Notes: generated from the letters alone by a model not told the origin. A DNA stretch of 64,000 bases from Serinibacter arcticus (GCF_004786095.1 NZ_RHPJ01000003.1:682001-746000); one strand, 5' to 3'. Shown: positions 1 to 10,482, counted from the first letter of the stretch. Program-made: numbers and translations.

Positions 1-921
1 CTCGGCGCCCGGGACCAGGTGCACGTGGCTCGCGCGCGGCTCACCCGCGACGAGCACCACGTCGCGGTGCAGGGCAGGGACGGCGGCGACGTCGGTGTGC
101 CCCGTCACGTCGACCATGCCGTGGTCGGCCGTCACGAGGACGACCGTGCCTCGCGGCAGCCGCCGCAGCAGCCGGGTGAGCTCGTGGTCGAACGCGCCGA
201 GCTCCTCGCCCCACTGGGCCGAGCCCCAGCCGTGGTGGTGGCCCGCCTTGTCGAGGTCGCCCCAGTAGAGGTAGGCCAGCCCCGGCTGGCGCAGCGCCGA
301 GATCGTGGCGTCGACGCGCTGCTCGAGGCTCTCGGCGGCACGGTAGGTCGAGCCGCGCAGACCGGCCGTGGTCAGACCGGAGCCGGCGAAGCGGAGCGGT
401 CCGACGCTCGTCACGGTGTGCCCGGCCGCCACGAGTCGCTCGAACACGGTCGGTTCCGGCTGCCACGTCCGCGGCTCGGGCACCTCGGGCACCGGATCCC
501 GCGACGCACCCGGCTGCGTGGCCCACGAGACGAGGTTGACGAGTCCGGGGGCGGCGTCGGGCGTCCGCGGATCGCGCACCGTGTAGCCGAGCATGCCGGT
601 GGTCCCGGAGGGCAGCCCCGTGCCGAACGAGGCGAGCGAGGCCGCCGTCGTCGAGGGGTAGCCGGCCATCACGGGCGTGCTGCCGGACACGAGCCCGCGC
701 AGCGTGGGCGCGTGCCCCGTGCGCGCGCGCAGGGGCACGTCCCCCAGCCCGTCGACCAGGACGACGCAGACGCGTTCGGGGCGACCGAGGTCGAGGCCGG
801 CGGTCGCACCCGGGACGTCGGTCACGCCGAAGGACCGGGCGACGTCGGTCAGGACCCCGGCGAGCTGTGGCAGCCCGCGCGGGTCGAGAAGATCCGACGG
901 GAAGGGGAACGGGTCGCTCAC
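1..921 (-). CDS. Alkaline phosphatase superfamily protein (nucleotide pyrophosphatase-like), C-terminus cut by window edge
   Basis: The visible 307 residues have the metal and nucleophile motifs of the alkaline phosphatase/phosphodiesterase superfamily: LVDGLGD near residue 57 (metal Asp), GYPSTTAASLASFGTG near residue 85 (Thr nucleophile region), YWGDLDKAGHHHG and TADHGMVDVTGHTD (metal Asp/His). Members hydrolyse phosphate mono- or diesters such as nucleotide sugars or pyrophosphates with two zinc ions; the substrate here is unknown. No signal peptide is seen, so it is probably cytoplasmic. The GTG start overlaps the TGA stop of the upstream DUF5998 gene (GTGA), so the two are probably translationally coupled. 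The stop codon lies outside the window. Confidence 0.85.
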   Translation of the reverse strand, partial: MSDPFPFPSDLLDPRGLPQLAGVLTDVARSFGVTDVPGATAGLDLGRPERVCVVLVDGLGDVPLRARTGHAPTLRGLVSGSTPVMAGYPSTTAASLASFGTGLPSGTTGMLGYTVRDPRTPDAAPGLVNLVSWATQPGASRDPVPEVPEPRTWQPEPTVFERLVAAGHTVTSVGPLRFAGSGLTTAGLRGSTYRAAESLEQRVDATISALRQPGLAYLYWGDLDKAGHHHGWGSAQWGEELGAFDHELTRLLRRLPRGTVVLVTADHGMVDVTGHTDVAAVPALHRDVVLVAGEPRASHVHLVPGAE

Positions 922-1484
922 GTGAGCGACGTCGCGGCGGACAGCGCCCGTGCGAACGCGACGGCCCCGGCCAGCGCGGGTTCGCCCTCGGCCTCGGCGC
1001 TGACGCGGATCAGCAGGTCGTCGGGCGTCGAGGCGCCCGTGAGGCCGTGGTCGGCCTCGCAGCTCGGATCGGCGCAGCCGGCCGGCTCCAGGTCGATGCG
1101 CTGGACGGCGCCCCAGCCCAGGGAGATCGTGATGTCCCGACGGCGCGACCCGCCCTGGGCGGCCGGATCGCTGAAGCCCTGCGTGATGACGACGGAGCGC
1201 AGCTCGCGCAGCGGCACCGCCTCGGTGCTCGCCACGGCCGTGAGCGTGCCGTCCACGACCTGGTCGTCGACGTGCGCCACGAGCAGCCGACGCGGGGTCA
1301 GGACGAGCGCGGTCAGGTGCCGGCGGACCTCGGCGTCGTCGAACGTCGTCTCGGGCTGCAGCAGGTGGGCGGCGACCGCCTCCCCCGCGAGCGCGAGGTC
1401 GATGACGTCCGTCACGAGCTCCGGGTAGTAGCCGGAGAGGGTGATGTCGTCGAGCAGGTCGGTGTGGGCTGAGGTCTGACGCAC
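918..1484 (-). CDS. DUF5998 family protein
   Basis: A 188-residue protein of an actinobacterial family without known function, recognised from its N-terminal LLDDITLSGYYPELV and its C-terminal GCADPSCEADHG motif with two cysteines. It is cytoplasmic, with no membrane segment. The GTG start is preceded by AAGGA seven nt away. The gene sits directly upstream of the phosphatase-like gene with a 4-nt overlap, a pairing that suggests a shared process. What the cysteine-containing motif binds cannot be told from the sequence. Confidence 0.8.
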   Translation of the reverse strand: MRQTSAHTDLLDDITLSGYYPELVTDVIDLALAGEAVAAHLLQPETTFDDAEVRRHLTALVLTPRRLLVAHVDDQVVDGTLTAVASTEAVPLRELRSVVITQGFSDPAAQGGSRRRDITISLGWGAVQRIDLEPAGCADPSCEADHGLTGASTPDDLLIRVSAEAEGEPALAGAVAFARALSAATSLT

Positions 1485-1532
1485 CCGACCATCCTTCCAC
1501 CTCGGGCGGTGTGACCGCTCGGACCCTGTGGG

Positions 1533-4166
1533 TCAGGCGCGCAGCGCCCGGCGCGCGCCGTCGGGTCGGACGGTCGCGGCCAGCACGATCTCGCCGCGCA
1601 GCACGACCGCCCCGGAGGCGGAGACCAGCACGGGCAGGAGGTCGAGGCGGCGCAGCGACGGCGTCGCCTCCACGAGCACCGCGACGCGGGCGAGCAGGAC
1701 CTCGAGCGCGGCGACGTCCGGCACCTCCCCGCCCTGCGGCGTCAGCAGCCGGGGCGCCGCGCGCAACGAGGTCACGAGCCGGTGCACGTCGCCGGTCCGG
1801 AGCGGGGGGACGGCGTAGGTCGCGTCCCCGAGCAGCTCCGAGGCGTCGCCCGAGAGGCCGAACGACAGGACGGGTCCCAGCAGACCGTCCTCCCACGCGC
1901 GCACGACGCACGCGACGCCGAGCGGTGCCATGGGCTGGATCTCGACGGCGGCGTCCTCGCTCTGGCGGTTTCGGATCTGGCGCACCGCCTCGACCAGGTC
2001 GACGGGGCCGCCGATGTCCAGCCGCACACCGCCGAGATCGGCCCGGTGCCGCAGCCGCGGCAGGCTCGACTTCACCGCGACGGGCCAGCCGAGCTCGCGC
2101 GCGGCGACCAGCGCGGCCGGCGCTGACCGGACCTCGCGCGAGGGCAGGACCTCGATGCCGAACGCCCCCAGCAGCCCCGCGGCGTCCTGCGTGCCGAGCG
2201 TGACGTCGTCACCGGGGGCGACGCCGTCGAGCGCGCGCTCGACGATCGCCCTGGCCGCGCGCACGTCCAGCCCCTCGGGGCTGACCAGCCCGCCGTGGTC
2301 GGTGCGCCGCCAGTCGGCGTAGGTGGCGGCGTGCGTCAGCGCGTCCACGGCCTCCTCCACGCTCTCGTACGCGACGACGACCTCGCCGTGCGGCGACGTG
2401 AGCTCCGCGCACGCCCCCTGCAGCCCGAGCACGACGGCCAGCACGGTCCGTCCGGAGTCGGCGAGCGCGGCGAGCGCTGCCATCACGTCGGGGTCGCGCT
2501 CGCGCAGCGGGGGCGAGTACAGGACGAGCGCGACGTCCCAGTCCTCGTCGGTCGCGAGCGATCGCGCCGCGTCGACGAGGTCCGGGGGGCGGGGTGCGAC
2601 CCGCACGTCAGGGTGGGGGTCGAGCCGCTGCACCTGGGCCGCGGCGAGGTCGGCCAGCGAGAACGAGCTCGAGAGGACGGCGATCCGGGAACCGCGCGGC
2701 AGGGGCGCGTGCGCCAGGAGCTGCGTCGCGCCGACCATGGCACGCATCGAGTCGGCGACGATCACGCCGGAGGCGAGCATCGTCTCCTCCACGACGTCGC
2801 GCCCGAGCACGTCCCCGTCCGGTCCGGCGACGCCGTAGCTCGCCCCGACCACCGCGACCACCGGGATGCGCGAGCTGACGCGGCGCGCGACGCGGGCGAA
2901 CTTGCGCGGGTTCCCCAGGGACTCCAGGTACATCCCCACGGCGCGCACGTGCGGGTCGTCCGTGACGTACTGGAGCAGGTCGTTGCCGGACACGTCGGCC
3001 CGGTGCCCGGCGGTGACGAACGTGTCGACGCCGAGGCCGAGGCGGTCCACCAGCGTCATCAGCTGCTGCGCGGCCGCGGGCGACTGGCAGAACAGCGCGG
3101 TCGGCCCCAGGGGTGTCCGTCCCGGCCAGAGCAGGGCGCCGAGCCGCTCCCCCGCCACCTCGGTCATGATCCCGAACGAGCGGGGTCCGACCAGGCGCAG
3201 GCCCCGCGACCGGACGGCCGCCAGCAGGGCGCGCTGGCTGGCGGGGCCGTCGTCGTCGAACCGGCCGGACAGGACGACGACGCCGCGCACCCCCAGCGCC
3301 GCCAGGTCGGGCAGCCAGGCCACGACCTCGGCGGGCGCTCCGGAGACGAGCGCCAGCTGCGCGCTCGCACCGGCGCCACCCGCGGCCGCGAGGTCGGGGA
3401 ACCAGGTGGGCGTCGGCCCGGTCGGGTGCGTCGCCCCGGTGCCCGGGTGCTCGAGCGGCGCCCCGACCGTGGTGACCCGCACCGCGGGCGGCACCTGCAG
3501 GTGCGCCAGCACGGCCAGCGCCAGCTCGGCCTCCGCCGATCCGGCGACCACCACGACGCCCTCGGGCGCCAGGAGGCTCAGCATCGAGGCGGAGTCGGTG
3601 CGCTGCTCGCGCCCGTCGACCACCGCCCGGGACGCCTCGGTCGGGTCGATGCGGAACTCGAGGCTGATGACACCGTCCTCGTAGCGCTGCGCGACCTCGT
3701 AGCCGGCGTCGGTGAACACCCGGATCATCCGGGCGTTCCCGGGCAGGACGTCGGCGACGAACGTGCGGATGCCGCGCTCGCGCGCGGCGGCGGCGAGGTG
3801 CTCGAGCAGGACCGATCCCAGACCGCGGCCCTGGAGCGTGTCGGAGACGTTGAAGGCGACCTCGGCGCGGTCGGGCGCCACGCGGTCGTAGCGCCCCACG
3901 GCGACGATCGAGGTGCCCCCCGTCACCACCAGCGCGACGCGGTCGACGTGGTCGACCGTGACCAGGCGGTCCAGGTCGCGCTCGGGCAGGCGGCGCAGCG
4001 GGGCGAAGAACCGGAAGTAGGTGGAGCGCTCGCTCTGGGCGACGTGGAAGGCCTGGAGCGCGGCGGCGTCGTCGGGCCGGATCGGTCTCACCCGCATGGT
4101 GGAACCGTCCCGCAGGAGGACGTCCGCCTCCCAGTGCTCCGGGTAGGAGGCGTGGGGGGAGGCCAT
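1533..4166 (-). CDS. GNAT acetyltransferase fused to NDP-forming acyl-CoA synthetase-like domain (Pat-type protein acetyltransferase)
   Basis: An 877-residue protein with an N-terminal GNAT domain (about residues 15-175; [16 protein letters not shown] and the acetyl-CoA loop [12 protein letters not shown]) followed by CoA-binding and ligase domains and a C-terminal ATP-grasp domain (about 650-870; [11 protein letters not shown]). This GNAT-first order is that of actinobacterial PatA proteins, which acetylate lysines of acyl-CoA synthetases; in enterobacterial PatZ the order is reversed. It may alternatively act as an ADP-forming acetate-CoA ligase. The reading frame is open 46 codons further upstream, but the ATG at 4166 is preferred because a TAGGGT -10 box lies 7 nt before it and the longer version would run into parC. 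Confidence 0.85.
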   Translation of the reverse strand: MASPHASYPEHWEADVLLRDGSTMRVRPIRPDDAAALQAFHVAQSERSTYFRFFAPLRRLPERDLDRLVTVDHVDRVALVVTGGTSIVAVGRYDRVAPDRAEVAFNVSDTLQGRGLGSVLLEHLAAAARERGIRTFVADVLPGNARMIRVFTDAGYEVAQRYEDGVISLEFRIDPTEASRAVVDGREQRTDSASMLSLLAPEGVVVVAGSAEAELALAVLAHLQVPPAVRVTTVGAPLEHPGTGATHPTGPTPTWFPDLAAAGGAGASAQLALVSGAPAEVVAWLPDLAALGVRGVVVLSGRFDDDGPASQRALLAAVRSRGLRLVGPRSFGIMTEVAGERLGALLWPGRTPLGPTALFCQSPAAAQQLMTLVDRLGLGVDTFVTAGHRADVSGNDLLQYVTDDPHVRAVGMYLESLGNPRKFARVARRVSSRIPVVAVVGASYGVAGPDGDVLGRDVVEETMLASGVIVADSMRAMVGATQLLAHAPLPRGSRIAVLSSSFSLADLAAAQVQRLDPHPDVRVAPRPPDLVDAARSLATDEDWDVALVLYSPPLRERDPDVMAALAALADSGRTVLAVVLGLQGACAELTSPHGEVVVAYESVEEAVDALTHAATYADWRRTDHGGLVSPEGLDVRAARAIVERALDGVAPGDDVTLGTQDAAGLLGAFGIEVLPSREVRSAPAALVAARELGWPVAVKSSLPRLRHRADLGGVRLDIGGPVDLVEAVRQIRNRQSEDAAVEIQPMAPLGVACVVRAWEDGLLGPVLSFGLSGDASELLGDATYAVPPLRTGDVHRLVTSLRAAPRLLTPQGGEVPDVAALEVLLARVAVLVEATPSLRRLDLLPVLVSASGAVVLRGEIVLAATVRPDGARRALRA

Positions 4167-4173
4167 GTCCGCC

Positions 4174-4179
4174 ACCCTA
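4174..4179 (-). promoter_or_regulatory. -10 hexamer TAGGGT of the GNAT/acyl-CoA synthetase gene
   Basis: TAGGGT read on the minus strand ends 7 nt before the ATG at 4166, which implies a leaderless or nearly leaderless transcript. A second, weaker hexamer GATGAT (4225-4230) lies 6 nt before the divergent parC start. Confidence 0.55.
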
Positions 4180-4236
4180 GCCGCCCGTCCGGCGAGGCAC
4201 CCGGGACCTGGGGTGCTGGTGCGGGATGATGGAGCC

Positions 4237-6711
4237 ATGGCACGTCCTTCCGCGAACCCCGAGAGCGGCGGAGGTGTCGGCGCCGTCGTCGAGATCGACG
4301 TCACGACGGAGATGCAGGACTCCTTCCTGGAGTACGCCTACTCGGTCATCTACGCCCGCGCGCTCCCCGACGCCCGTGACGGGCTCAAGCCGGTGCAGCG
4401 CCGCATCCTGTTCCAGATGGACCAGATGGGGCTGCGCCCCGACCGCGGTCACGTGAAGTCGGCCCGCGTGGTCGGCGAGGTGATGGGAAAGCTGCACCCG
4501 CACGGCGACTCGCCCATCTACGACGCGATGGTCCGCATGGCGCAGCCGTTCTCGCTGCGCGTGCCGCTCGTGGACGGGCACGGCAACTTCGGCTCGCTCG
4601 ACGACGGCCCCGCCGCGTCGCGGTACACCGAGGCCCGCCTGGCACCGGCCGCGCTGGTGATGACGGCCGGGATCGACGAGGACGTCGTCGACATGGTGCC
4701 GAACTACGACAACCAGTTCCTCCAGCCGGAGGTGCTGCCGGCGGCGATGCCGAACCTGCTGGTCAACGGCGCCTCCGGGATCGCCGTGGGCATGGCCACG
4801 AACATGGCCCCGCACAACCTGGTGGAGGTCGTCGCGGCGGCGCGCCACCTCATCGAGCACCCCGAGGCCGACCTCGACACCCTGATGCGCTTCGTGCCGG
4901 GGCCCGACCTGCCGGGCGGCGGCAAGATCATCGGCCTCGACGGCGTCCGCGAGGCCTACGCCACCGGCCGCGGCCTGTTCCGCACGCGTGCCACGACGCG
5001 GATCGAGAACATCACCGCGCGCAAGAAGGGCATCGTCGTCACCGAGCTGCCCTACCTCGTGGGTCCGGAGAAGGCCAAGCTCAAGATCGCGGACGTGGTC
5101 AAGGCGAAGAAGGTGCTCGGGGTCGCCGACGTCGTCGACCTGACCGACCGCGCCCACGGCACCCGCCTGGTCATCGAGGTCAAGACGGGGTTCAACCCCG
5201 AGGCGGTGCTCGAGCAGCTGTTCCGCTACACGCCGCTGGAGGACTCCTTCGGCATCAACAACGTCGCGCTCGTGGACGGGCAGCCGCGCACGCTCGGCCT
5301 GCGCGAGCTGCTCCAGGTCTACGTCCAGCACCGGTTCACGGTCGTGGAGCGCCGGACCCGGCACCGCCTGGAGAAGCGCCGTGCGCGGCTCCACCTGGTG
5401 GAGGGGCTGCTGCTCGCCATCGCGGACATCGACGAGGTCATCGCGGTCATCCGGTCGAGCGACGACGCCGCGACGGCCCGCGAGCGGCTGATGTCGGTGT
5501 TCGACCTCACGCAGCTGCAGTCCGACTACATCCTCGAGCTGCAGCTGCGGCGCCTGACGAAGTTCTCCACGCTCGAGCTGAACGGCGAGCGCGCCGCGCT
5601 GCTGGAGCAGATCGCCGAGCTGGAGCGGATCCTGCCCGTCGACGGCGACAACGCGGTGCTGCGCGGCGTGGTCTCGGACGAGCTCGCGGAGGTGGCGGCC
5701 AAGCACGGCACGCCGCGGCGCACCGTGCTCCTCGCCTCCGGCGGCGGCGCCGTCTCGGCGCAGCCCGCCGCGCGGCGGGCTGCCTCCGCCATCCCCCTCG
5801 AGATCGCGGACACGCCCTGCCACGCCATGCTCTCCGTGACCGGGCTGCTCGCGCGCACCACGGGCGAGGCGGTCCTGGTGCGCTCGGGGTCGCGCGCGGC
5901 GCACGACGCGCTGCGGTCCGCCGTCGCGACGTCGGCCCGCGCCACGATCGGTGCCGTCACCTCACGCGGGCGGATCGTGGAGCTGTCGGTGCTCGACGTG
6001 CCCACGCTGCCGGCGACCGACTCCGCGCCGAGCCTCGCGGGCGGGGTGCCCGTGACCGAGCTGCTCGTGCTCGAGGCGGGTGAGCGCGTGGTCGCGCTGA
6101 CCGCGCTCGAGGAGACCTCCCCCGTGCTGGCGGTCGCGACCGCGAGCGGCACGGTCAAGCGCGTCGCGCCCGGCGACCGGCCCGTGCGGGGCGAGGCGTG
6201 GGAGTGCATCGCGCTGCGCCCGGGCGACGAGGTCGTCGGGGCGGCGCCCGCGGCCGACGACGACGAGCTCGTCCTCGTCACCTCCGCCGCCCAGCTGCTG
6301 CGCTTCCCGGCTGCCACGGTCCGGCCGCAGGGCCGCTCGGCCGGCGGCATGGCGGGCATCAAGGTCGACGGCGGCGACGTCGTGATCCACCTCGCGGTGA
6401 TCGCGCCCGGCCGGGTCGAGGACGCCGTGGTCGTGACGATCGCCGGATCGCGCGACGCGCTGCCGGGGACCGAGACCGGCAGCGCCAAGGTGACGCCGTT
6501 CGCGGTCTACCCCCCGAAGGGCCGCGCGACCGCCGGCGTGCGGGCGCAGCGGTTCGTCCGCGGCGAGGACGCGCTCACGCTCGCCTGGGTCGGGTCGCAC
6601 GCGCCGCGCGCGGTGGCCTCCTCCGGCGCGCCGGTGGACCTGCCGGACCTCGACGACCGTCGCGACGGCTCGGGCCGCGCCCTGGCGATGCCGGTGGCCG
6701 GCATCGGCTGA
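4237..6711 (+). CDS. parC: DNA topoisomerase IV subunit A
   Basis: An 824-residue type IIA topoisomerase A subunit that breaks and rejoins DNA and, with ParE encoded at 7869-9995, decatenates chromosomes. The winged-helix region contains the catalytic tyrosine in [10 protein letters not shown] (Tyr130). The quinolone-determining segment [15 protein letters not shown] keeps Ser92 and Asp96, the positions equivalent to GyrA Ser83 and Asp87, so no resistance substitution is visible there. The C-terminal half contains beta-pinwheel repeats. The frame is open upstream to 4165, but the ATG at 4237 gives the expected MARP N-terminus and does not overlap the divergent gene. ParC rather than GyrA is preferred because parE is nearby and gyrA/gyrB usually sit beside dnaA/recF. 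Confidence 0.93.
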   Translation: MARPSANPESGGGVGAVVEIDVTTEMQDSFLEYAYSVIYARALPDARDGLKPVQRRILFQMDQMGLRPDRGHVKSARVVGEVMGKLHPHGDSPIYDAMVRMAQPFSLRVPLVDGHGNFGSLDDGPAASRYTEARLAPAALVMTAGIDEDVVDMVPNYDNQFLQPEVLPAAMPNLLVNGASGIAVGMATNMAPHNLVEVVAAARHLIEHPEADLDTLMRFVPGPDLPGGGKIIGLDGVREAYATGRGLFRTRATTRIENITARKKGIVVTELPYLVGPEKAKLKIADVVKAKKVLGVADVVDLTDRAHGTRLVIEVKTGFNPEAVLEQLFRYTPLEDSFGINNVALVDGQPRTLGLRELLQVYVQHRFTVVERRTRHRLEKRRARLHLVEGLLLAIADIDEVIAVIRSSDDAATARERLMSVFDLTQLQSDYILELQLRRLTKFSTLELNGERAALLEQIAELERILPVDGDNAVLRGVVSDELAEVAAKHGTPRRTVLLASGGGAVSAQPAARRAASAIPLEIADTPCHAMLSVTGLLARTTGEAVLVRSGSRAAHDALRSAVATSARATIGAVTSRGRIVELSVLDVPTLPATDSAPSLAGGVPVTELLVLEAGERVVALTALEETSPVLAVATASGTVKRVAPGDRPVRGEAWECIALRPGDEVVGAAPAADDDELVLVTSAAQLLRFPAATVRPQGRSAGGMAGIKVDGGDVVIHLAVIAPGRVEDAVVVTIAGSRDALPGTETGSAKVTPFAVYPPKGRATAGVRAQRFVRGEDALTLAWVGSHAPRAVASSGAPVDLPDLDDRRDGSGRALAMPVAGIG

Positions 6712-6744
6712 CGCGTCGCCGGGCGGCGGTGCGCCGCGGCGCGC

Positions 6745-7794
6745 TCAGAGCTCGATCGTGTACAGGGCCGATCCGCGCGTCGCGCGGTAGCCGAGGCGCT
6801 CGTAGAGGCCGAACGCGGCGGTCGGGTTGTCGGTGTCGACGCCGAGTCCGGCGTACTGCATGCCCGACGCGGCGTAGGCGCGCATGGCGGCGCCGAGCAG
6901 CGCCGTCGCGACCCGCCGTCCGCGCCAGTCGCGGCGCACCCCGAGCAGGTCGGTGTACCCCACGGTGTAGCCCAGCGCGTCCCAGTCCTGCTCGTAGCGG
7001 CCGGAGATGAGGTAGCCGGCGATCCGGACGCGGTCGGTGGACCGGTCCATCACGATGAAGCTCCACTCCGGGGCGAAGTGCGCGTCCCCCTCGCGCCACG
7101 TCTCCGTCGTCTGCGGCTCCGAGCCCCAGTGGTCGGCGAACGCCTCGTTGTGCGCGAGCCGGATCTGCTCGTCGAGCTCCGGCGTCCACGGTTCGACCAC
7201 GAGCGACCCGTCCAGCGACGTGGGCGCCGGCACGGGCTCGGCCAGGTCGCGCCGCATGTCCGTGTAGTACCGCAGCGGCGAGAACCCGGCACGCGAGAGC
7301 AGGTGGGCGTGGTCGGTCATGCCGTCGTCGACGTACGTGGCGATCCGGACCGGCACCTCCTTGCCCGTCTCGGCGAGCATCTGACGGGCGCGGTCGGTCT
7401 GCCACTGCAGGATCTGGGTGCCGAGGTGGTCGCGGCGGTGCTCGGGGTGCACTCCCCCGCCCAGGAACGCGCGCACGACGCGTTCGTCACCGGGGAGCAC
7501 CCGGACGCGGCCGTACGCGACGAGCGAGCCGTCGTCGGCGACGGCGGCGAGCGTGTTGGAGCCGGGGTCGCGGTCCTCGCCGTCGAACAGCGCCTCGTCC
7601 AGCTCCGCGGGGGTCGTGCGGTAGGGCGGGTCGTCGACGGACTCGCACGCCGCGACCAGCGCACCGAGCGCGGGGACGTCCTCGCGCTGCAGCGGGCGCC
7701 ACACGAGTCCGGGGCGGTCCGGCGGCGGCGCGGCGACGATCGGCGGGGACACCCGGTCCAGCAGCGTCCGCGCAGCGGGGTCGGGCGTCGTCAT
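6745..7794 (-). CDS. GNAT family N-acetyltransferase (probably two GNAT folds)
   Basis: A 349-residue protein with the acetyl-CoA-binding signature RDWRGRRVATALLGAAMRAY in the C-terminal half followed by GMQYAGLGVDTDNPTAAFGL, typical of GNAT enzymes. Its length and a second GNAT-like stretch (HPEHRRDHLGTQILQWQ near residue 125) suggest a tandem arrangement like mycothiol synthase, but the substrate is unknown. The ATG at 7794 is chosen because TAGGCT lies 7 nt upstream; the open frame extends to 7842. It is convergent with parC. Confidence 0.8.
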   Translation of the reverse strand: MTTPDPAARTLLDRVSPPIVAAPPPDRPGLVWRPLQREDVPALGALVAACESVDDPPYRTTPAELDEALFDGEDRDPGSNTLAAVADDGSLVAYGRVRVLPGDERVVRAFLGGGVHPEHRRDHLGTQILQWQTDRARQMLAETGKEVPVRIATYVDDGMTDHAHLLSRAGFSPLRYYTDMRRDLAEPVPAPTSLDGSLVVEPWTPELDEQIRLAHNEAFADHWGSEPQTTETWREGDAHFAPEWSFIVMDRSTDRVRIAGYLISGRYEQDWDALGYTVGYTDLLGVRRDWRGRRVATALLGAAMRAYAASGMQYAGLGVDTDNPTAAFGLYERLGYRATRGSALYTIEL

Positions 7795-7801
7795 GGTCGC
7801 G

Positions 7802-7807
7802 AGCCTA
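7802..7807 (-). promoter_or_regulatory. -10 hexamer TAGGCT of the tandem GNAT gene
   Basis: Minus-strand TAGGCT followed by a 7-nt spacer and the ATG at 7794. Confidence 0.6.
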
Positions 7808-7868
7808 CGCGAGGCTGCCTGACGGGTCTCGGCGCACCCCACCGGGAGAGGCGAACATCACGTCACGC

Positions 7869-9995
7869 TCAGGCGTCGATCCGGTCGCGGTCGAGCCCCG
7901 CTGCGCCGGCGACGATGAAGTCCTTCCGGGGGGCGACCTCGTTGCCCATGAGCAGGTCGAAGACCTCCTCGGCCCGGGCGGCGTCGCGCATCGTGACGCG
8001 TCGCAGCGTCCGGTGCCGCGGGTCCATGGTCGTCTCGGCCAGCTGGTCGGCGTCCATCTCCCCCAGGCCCTTGTAGCGCTGGATCGGCTCCTTGTACCGC
8101 TTGCCGGCGCGGTTGAGCCGCGTGAGGTGCTTGTGCAGCTCGGCCTCGGTGTAGGTGTAGATCAGGTCGCCGGGCTTGCCGCCCGATCCGTACGTCTCGA
8201 TGCGGTGCAGCGGCGGAACGGCCGCGTACACGCGGCCCGCGTCGACCAGCGGCCGCATGTACCGGAAGAACAGCGTGAGCAGCAGCGTGCGGATGTGCGC
8301 GCCGTCGACGTCGGCGTCGGTCATCAGGACGATGCGGCCGTAGCGGGCGGCCTCGAGGTCGAACGAGCGGCCGGATCCGGCACCGATCACCTGGATGATG
8401 GCGGCGCACTCGGCATTGGCCAGCATGTCCGAGAGCGAGGCCTTCTGGACGTTCAGGATCTTGCCCCGGATCGGCAGCAGCGCCTGGAAGTTGGAGTCGC
8501 GCGCCGCCTTGGCGGTGCCGAGCGCGCTGTCCCCCTCGACGATGAACAGCTCGGAGCGCTCGACGTCGTCCGACCGGCAGTCCGCGAGCTTCTCCGGCAG
8601 CGAGGACGTCTCCAGCGCGTTCTTGCGACGCGAGATCTCCTTCTGCGTGCGGGCCGAGACCCGCGCCCGCATCTCGCCGACCACCTTCTCCAGCAGCAGA
8701 CCGGCCTGCGCCTTCTCGTTCCGGGCGCTGCTCGTGAGCACCCTTCCGAGCTCGGTCTCCACGACCTTGGCGACGACGGCGCGCACCGGTGCGGTGCCGA
8801 GCACCTCCTTGGTCTGGCCCTCGAACTGCGGTTCGGGCAGGCGCACCGTCACGACGGCGGTCAGTCCCGCGACGACGTCGTCCTTCTCGATCCGCTCCTT
8901 GCTGCCCTTGCCGGTCAGCTTGAGCCGACGCGCGTTCAGCTCGATCTGCTTGCGCACGACCTTGAGCAGCGACTGCTCGAAACCGGTCAGGTGTGTGCCG
9001 CCCTTCGGGGTGGCGATGATGTTGACGAACGAGCGCAGCTCGGTCTCGTAGCCGATCCCCCAGCGCAGGGCGATGTCGACCTCGCACGTGCGCGTGACCT
9101 CGACCGGCGACAGGTGCCCCTGGTCGTCGAGCTGCTGGACGGTCTCGAGGAAGTCGCCGGACCCGCGCAGGAGCCAGGTGTCGGTGACCGCGGTGTCCTG
9201 CCCGAGGAACTCCACGAAGTCGGCCGTGCCGCCGTCGTGGCGGAACGTCTCCTCCACCGGGCCGTCGGCGCCGGGGGTGCCCGGCAGTCCCCGCTCGTCG
9301 CGGATGACCAGGGTGAGTCCGGGCACCAGGAAGGACGTCTGGCGCGCGCGGGTGACGAGCTCGTCGTAGGAGAACGCCGCCGACGTCGGGAAGATCTGGC
9401 GGTCGGCCCAGTACCGGATGCGGGTGCCCGTGCGACCGCGCGGCACCTTGCCGACGACGGTCAGCTCGGAGGTCTCGACGAACGGGGTGAACGCGGAGTC
9501 GGGGCTCGGGCCGCCCGCGCCGTCGGCGAAGGTGCCGGGTTCGCCCCGGCGGAAGGTCATGCGGTGCGTCTTCCCGCCGCGGTCGACCTCGACGTCGAGC
9601 CGGGAGGACAGCGCGTTCACGACGGAGGCGCCGACGCCGTGCAGACCGCCCGAGGAGCCGTAGGACGACCCACCGAACTTGCCACCCGCGTGGAGCTTGG
9701 TGAAGACGACCTCGACGCCGGACAGCCCGAGCCTCTCCACGGTGTCCACCGGGATGCCGCGTGCGGTGTCCCTGACCTCGACCGAGGAGTCGGGGTGGAG
9801 GACGACGTCGATGCGGTCGCCGTGGCCGCCCAGGGCCTCGTCGACCGCGTTGTCGATGATCTCCCAGACGCAGTGCATGAGGCCGCGCGAGTCGGTCGAG
9901 CCGATGTACATGCCGGGTCGCTTGCGGACCGCCTCGAGCCCCTCGAGCACGGAGAGGTGGCGCGCGGTGTAGGAGGACTCGGCGGTCGTGGTCAC
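7869..9995 (-). CDS. parE: DNA topoisomerase IV subunit B
   Basis: A 708-residue ATPase subunit of topoisomerase IV. The GHKL ATPase domain has EIIDNAVDEALGG (near residue 47) and GGLHGVGASVVNALS; the TOPRIM domain has EGDSALGTAK and TDADVDGAHIRTLL with the acidic metal-binding triad. The G1 box reads RDTARGIPV where the family has DNGRGIPV, so Asn and the first Gly of the DxGxG motif are replaced by Thr and Ala. The GTG at 9995 is chosen because TACGAT lies 6 nt upstream; the open frame extends to 10055. Its partner parC is encoded 1.2 kb away on the other strand. Confidence 0.92.
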   Translation of the reverse strand: MTTTAESSYTARHLSVLEGLEAVRKRPGMYIGSTDSRGLMHCVWEIIDNAVDEALGGHGDRIDVVLHPDSSVEVRDTARGIPVDTVERLGLSGVEVVFTKLHAGGKFGGSSYGSSGGLHGVGASVVNALSSRLDVEVDRGGKTHRMTFRRGEPGTFADGAGGPSPDSAFTPFVETSELTVVGKVPRGRTGTRIRYWADRQIFPTSAAFSYDELVTRARQTSFLVPGLTLVIRDERGLPGTPGADGPVEETFRHDGGTADFVEFLGQDTAVTDTWLLRGSGDFLETVQQLDDQGHLSPVEVTRTCEVDIALRWGIGYETELRSFVNIIATPKGGTHLTGFEQSLLKVVRKQIELNARRLKLTGKGSKERIEKDDVVAGLTAVVTVRLPEPQFEGQTKEVLGTAPVRAVVAKVVETELGRVLTSSARNEKAQAGLLLEKVVGEMRARVSARTQKEISRRKNALETSSLPEKLADCRSDDVERSELFIVEGDSALGTAKAARDSNFQALLPIRGKILNVQKASLSDMLANAECAAIIQVIGAGSGRSFDLEAARYGRIVLMTDADVDGAHIRTLLLTLFFRYMRPLVDAGRVYAAVPPLHRIETYGSGGKPGDLIYTYTEAELHKHLTRLNRAGKRYKEPIQRYKGLGEMDADQLAETTMDPRHRTLRRVTMRDAARAEEVFDLLMGNEVAPRKDFIVAGAAGLDRDRIDA

Positions 9996-10001
9996 CCCGT
10001 C

Positions 10002-10007
10002 ATCGTA
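10002..10007 (-). promoter_or_regulatory. -10 hexamer TACGAT of parE
   Basis: Minus-strand TACGAT with a 6-nt spacer to the parE GTG start at 9995. Confidence 0.6.
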
Positions 10008-10133
10008 GGTCGGGGCTCCGACACGCGCCGTGAGGCGGGGCCGGGCGTGAGCCACGTCGCACCGCGGCCGACACGGCTACGCGGTGAGCGAACCGTGGGC
10101 CGCGGAACGGCCCGGCGGTGGTTGTATGGATGC

Positions 10134-10346
10134 GTGACTACCACGACAGCCGACCAGCTGACCGCCTCCGACCGGTGCGACCGGTGCGGCGCGCAGGCCT
10201 ACGTCCGCGTGACGCTCGAGTCCGGCCAGCTCTACTTCTGCGCCCACCACGGCCGGGCGCTCACCCCCGCGATGACCGAGATCGCACTCGAGATCCTCGA
10301 CGAGTCCGACCGCCTCCACGCGACCAGCTCGCCGGACGCGCGCTGA
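10134..10346 (+). CDS. DUF7455 small zinc-ribbon-like protein
   Basis: A 70-residue protein with two cysteine/histidine clusters, DRCDRCGAQAYVRV and YFCAHHGRAL, which probably bind one zinc ion. It belongs to the small actinobacterial DUF7455 family, often found beside the topoisomerase IV or sigma factor genes; its function is unknown. The GTG start at 10134 has no clear Shine-Dalgarno sequence, and the upstream TTGTAT is only a weak -10 candidate. It is divergent from parE and ends before a strong hairpin. Confidence 0.85.
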   Translation: MTTTTADQLTASDRCDRCGAQAYVRVTLESGQLYFCAHHGRALTPAMTEIALEILDESDRLHATSSPDAR

Positions 10347-10375
10347 TCGCGGGACAGCCCGAGACGCACTGACGC

Positions 10376-10412
10376 CGAGAGCCCGGCCGCGCACCGCGCG
10401 GCCGGGCTCTCG
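10376..10412. terminator. Bidirectional hairpin between the DUF7455 and DUF5997 genes
   Basis: A perfect 17-bp stem (left arm 10376-10392, right arm 10396-10412) with a 3-nt loop lies between two convergent genes. There is no long T-tract on either side. Confidence 0.75.
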
Positions 10413-10440
10413 CACGTCCGGGTCGGGGTGGACCGGATCC

Positions 10441-10482
10441 GATCGGTCCCGCCCGACCGGTCCCGCCCGATCGGTCCCGCCC
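10441..10482. repeat. Three tandem 14-bp repeats with a decayed fourth copy
   Basis: The units gatcggtcccgccc, gaccggtcccgccc and gatcggtcccgccc follow one another; a degenerate fourth unit (10483-10496) contains the stop codon and last codons of the DUF5997 gene. Confidence 0.8.

Noticed and set aside
2295-4229. 644-codon plus-strand open frame
   Set aside because: Antisense shadow of the GNAT/acyl-CoA synthetase gene with no recognisable motif.
8013-10133. Long plus-strand open frame antisense to parE
   Set aside because: Only its last 70 codons (DUF7455) have family similarity; the rest mirrors parE.
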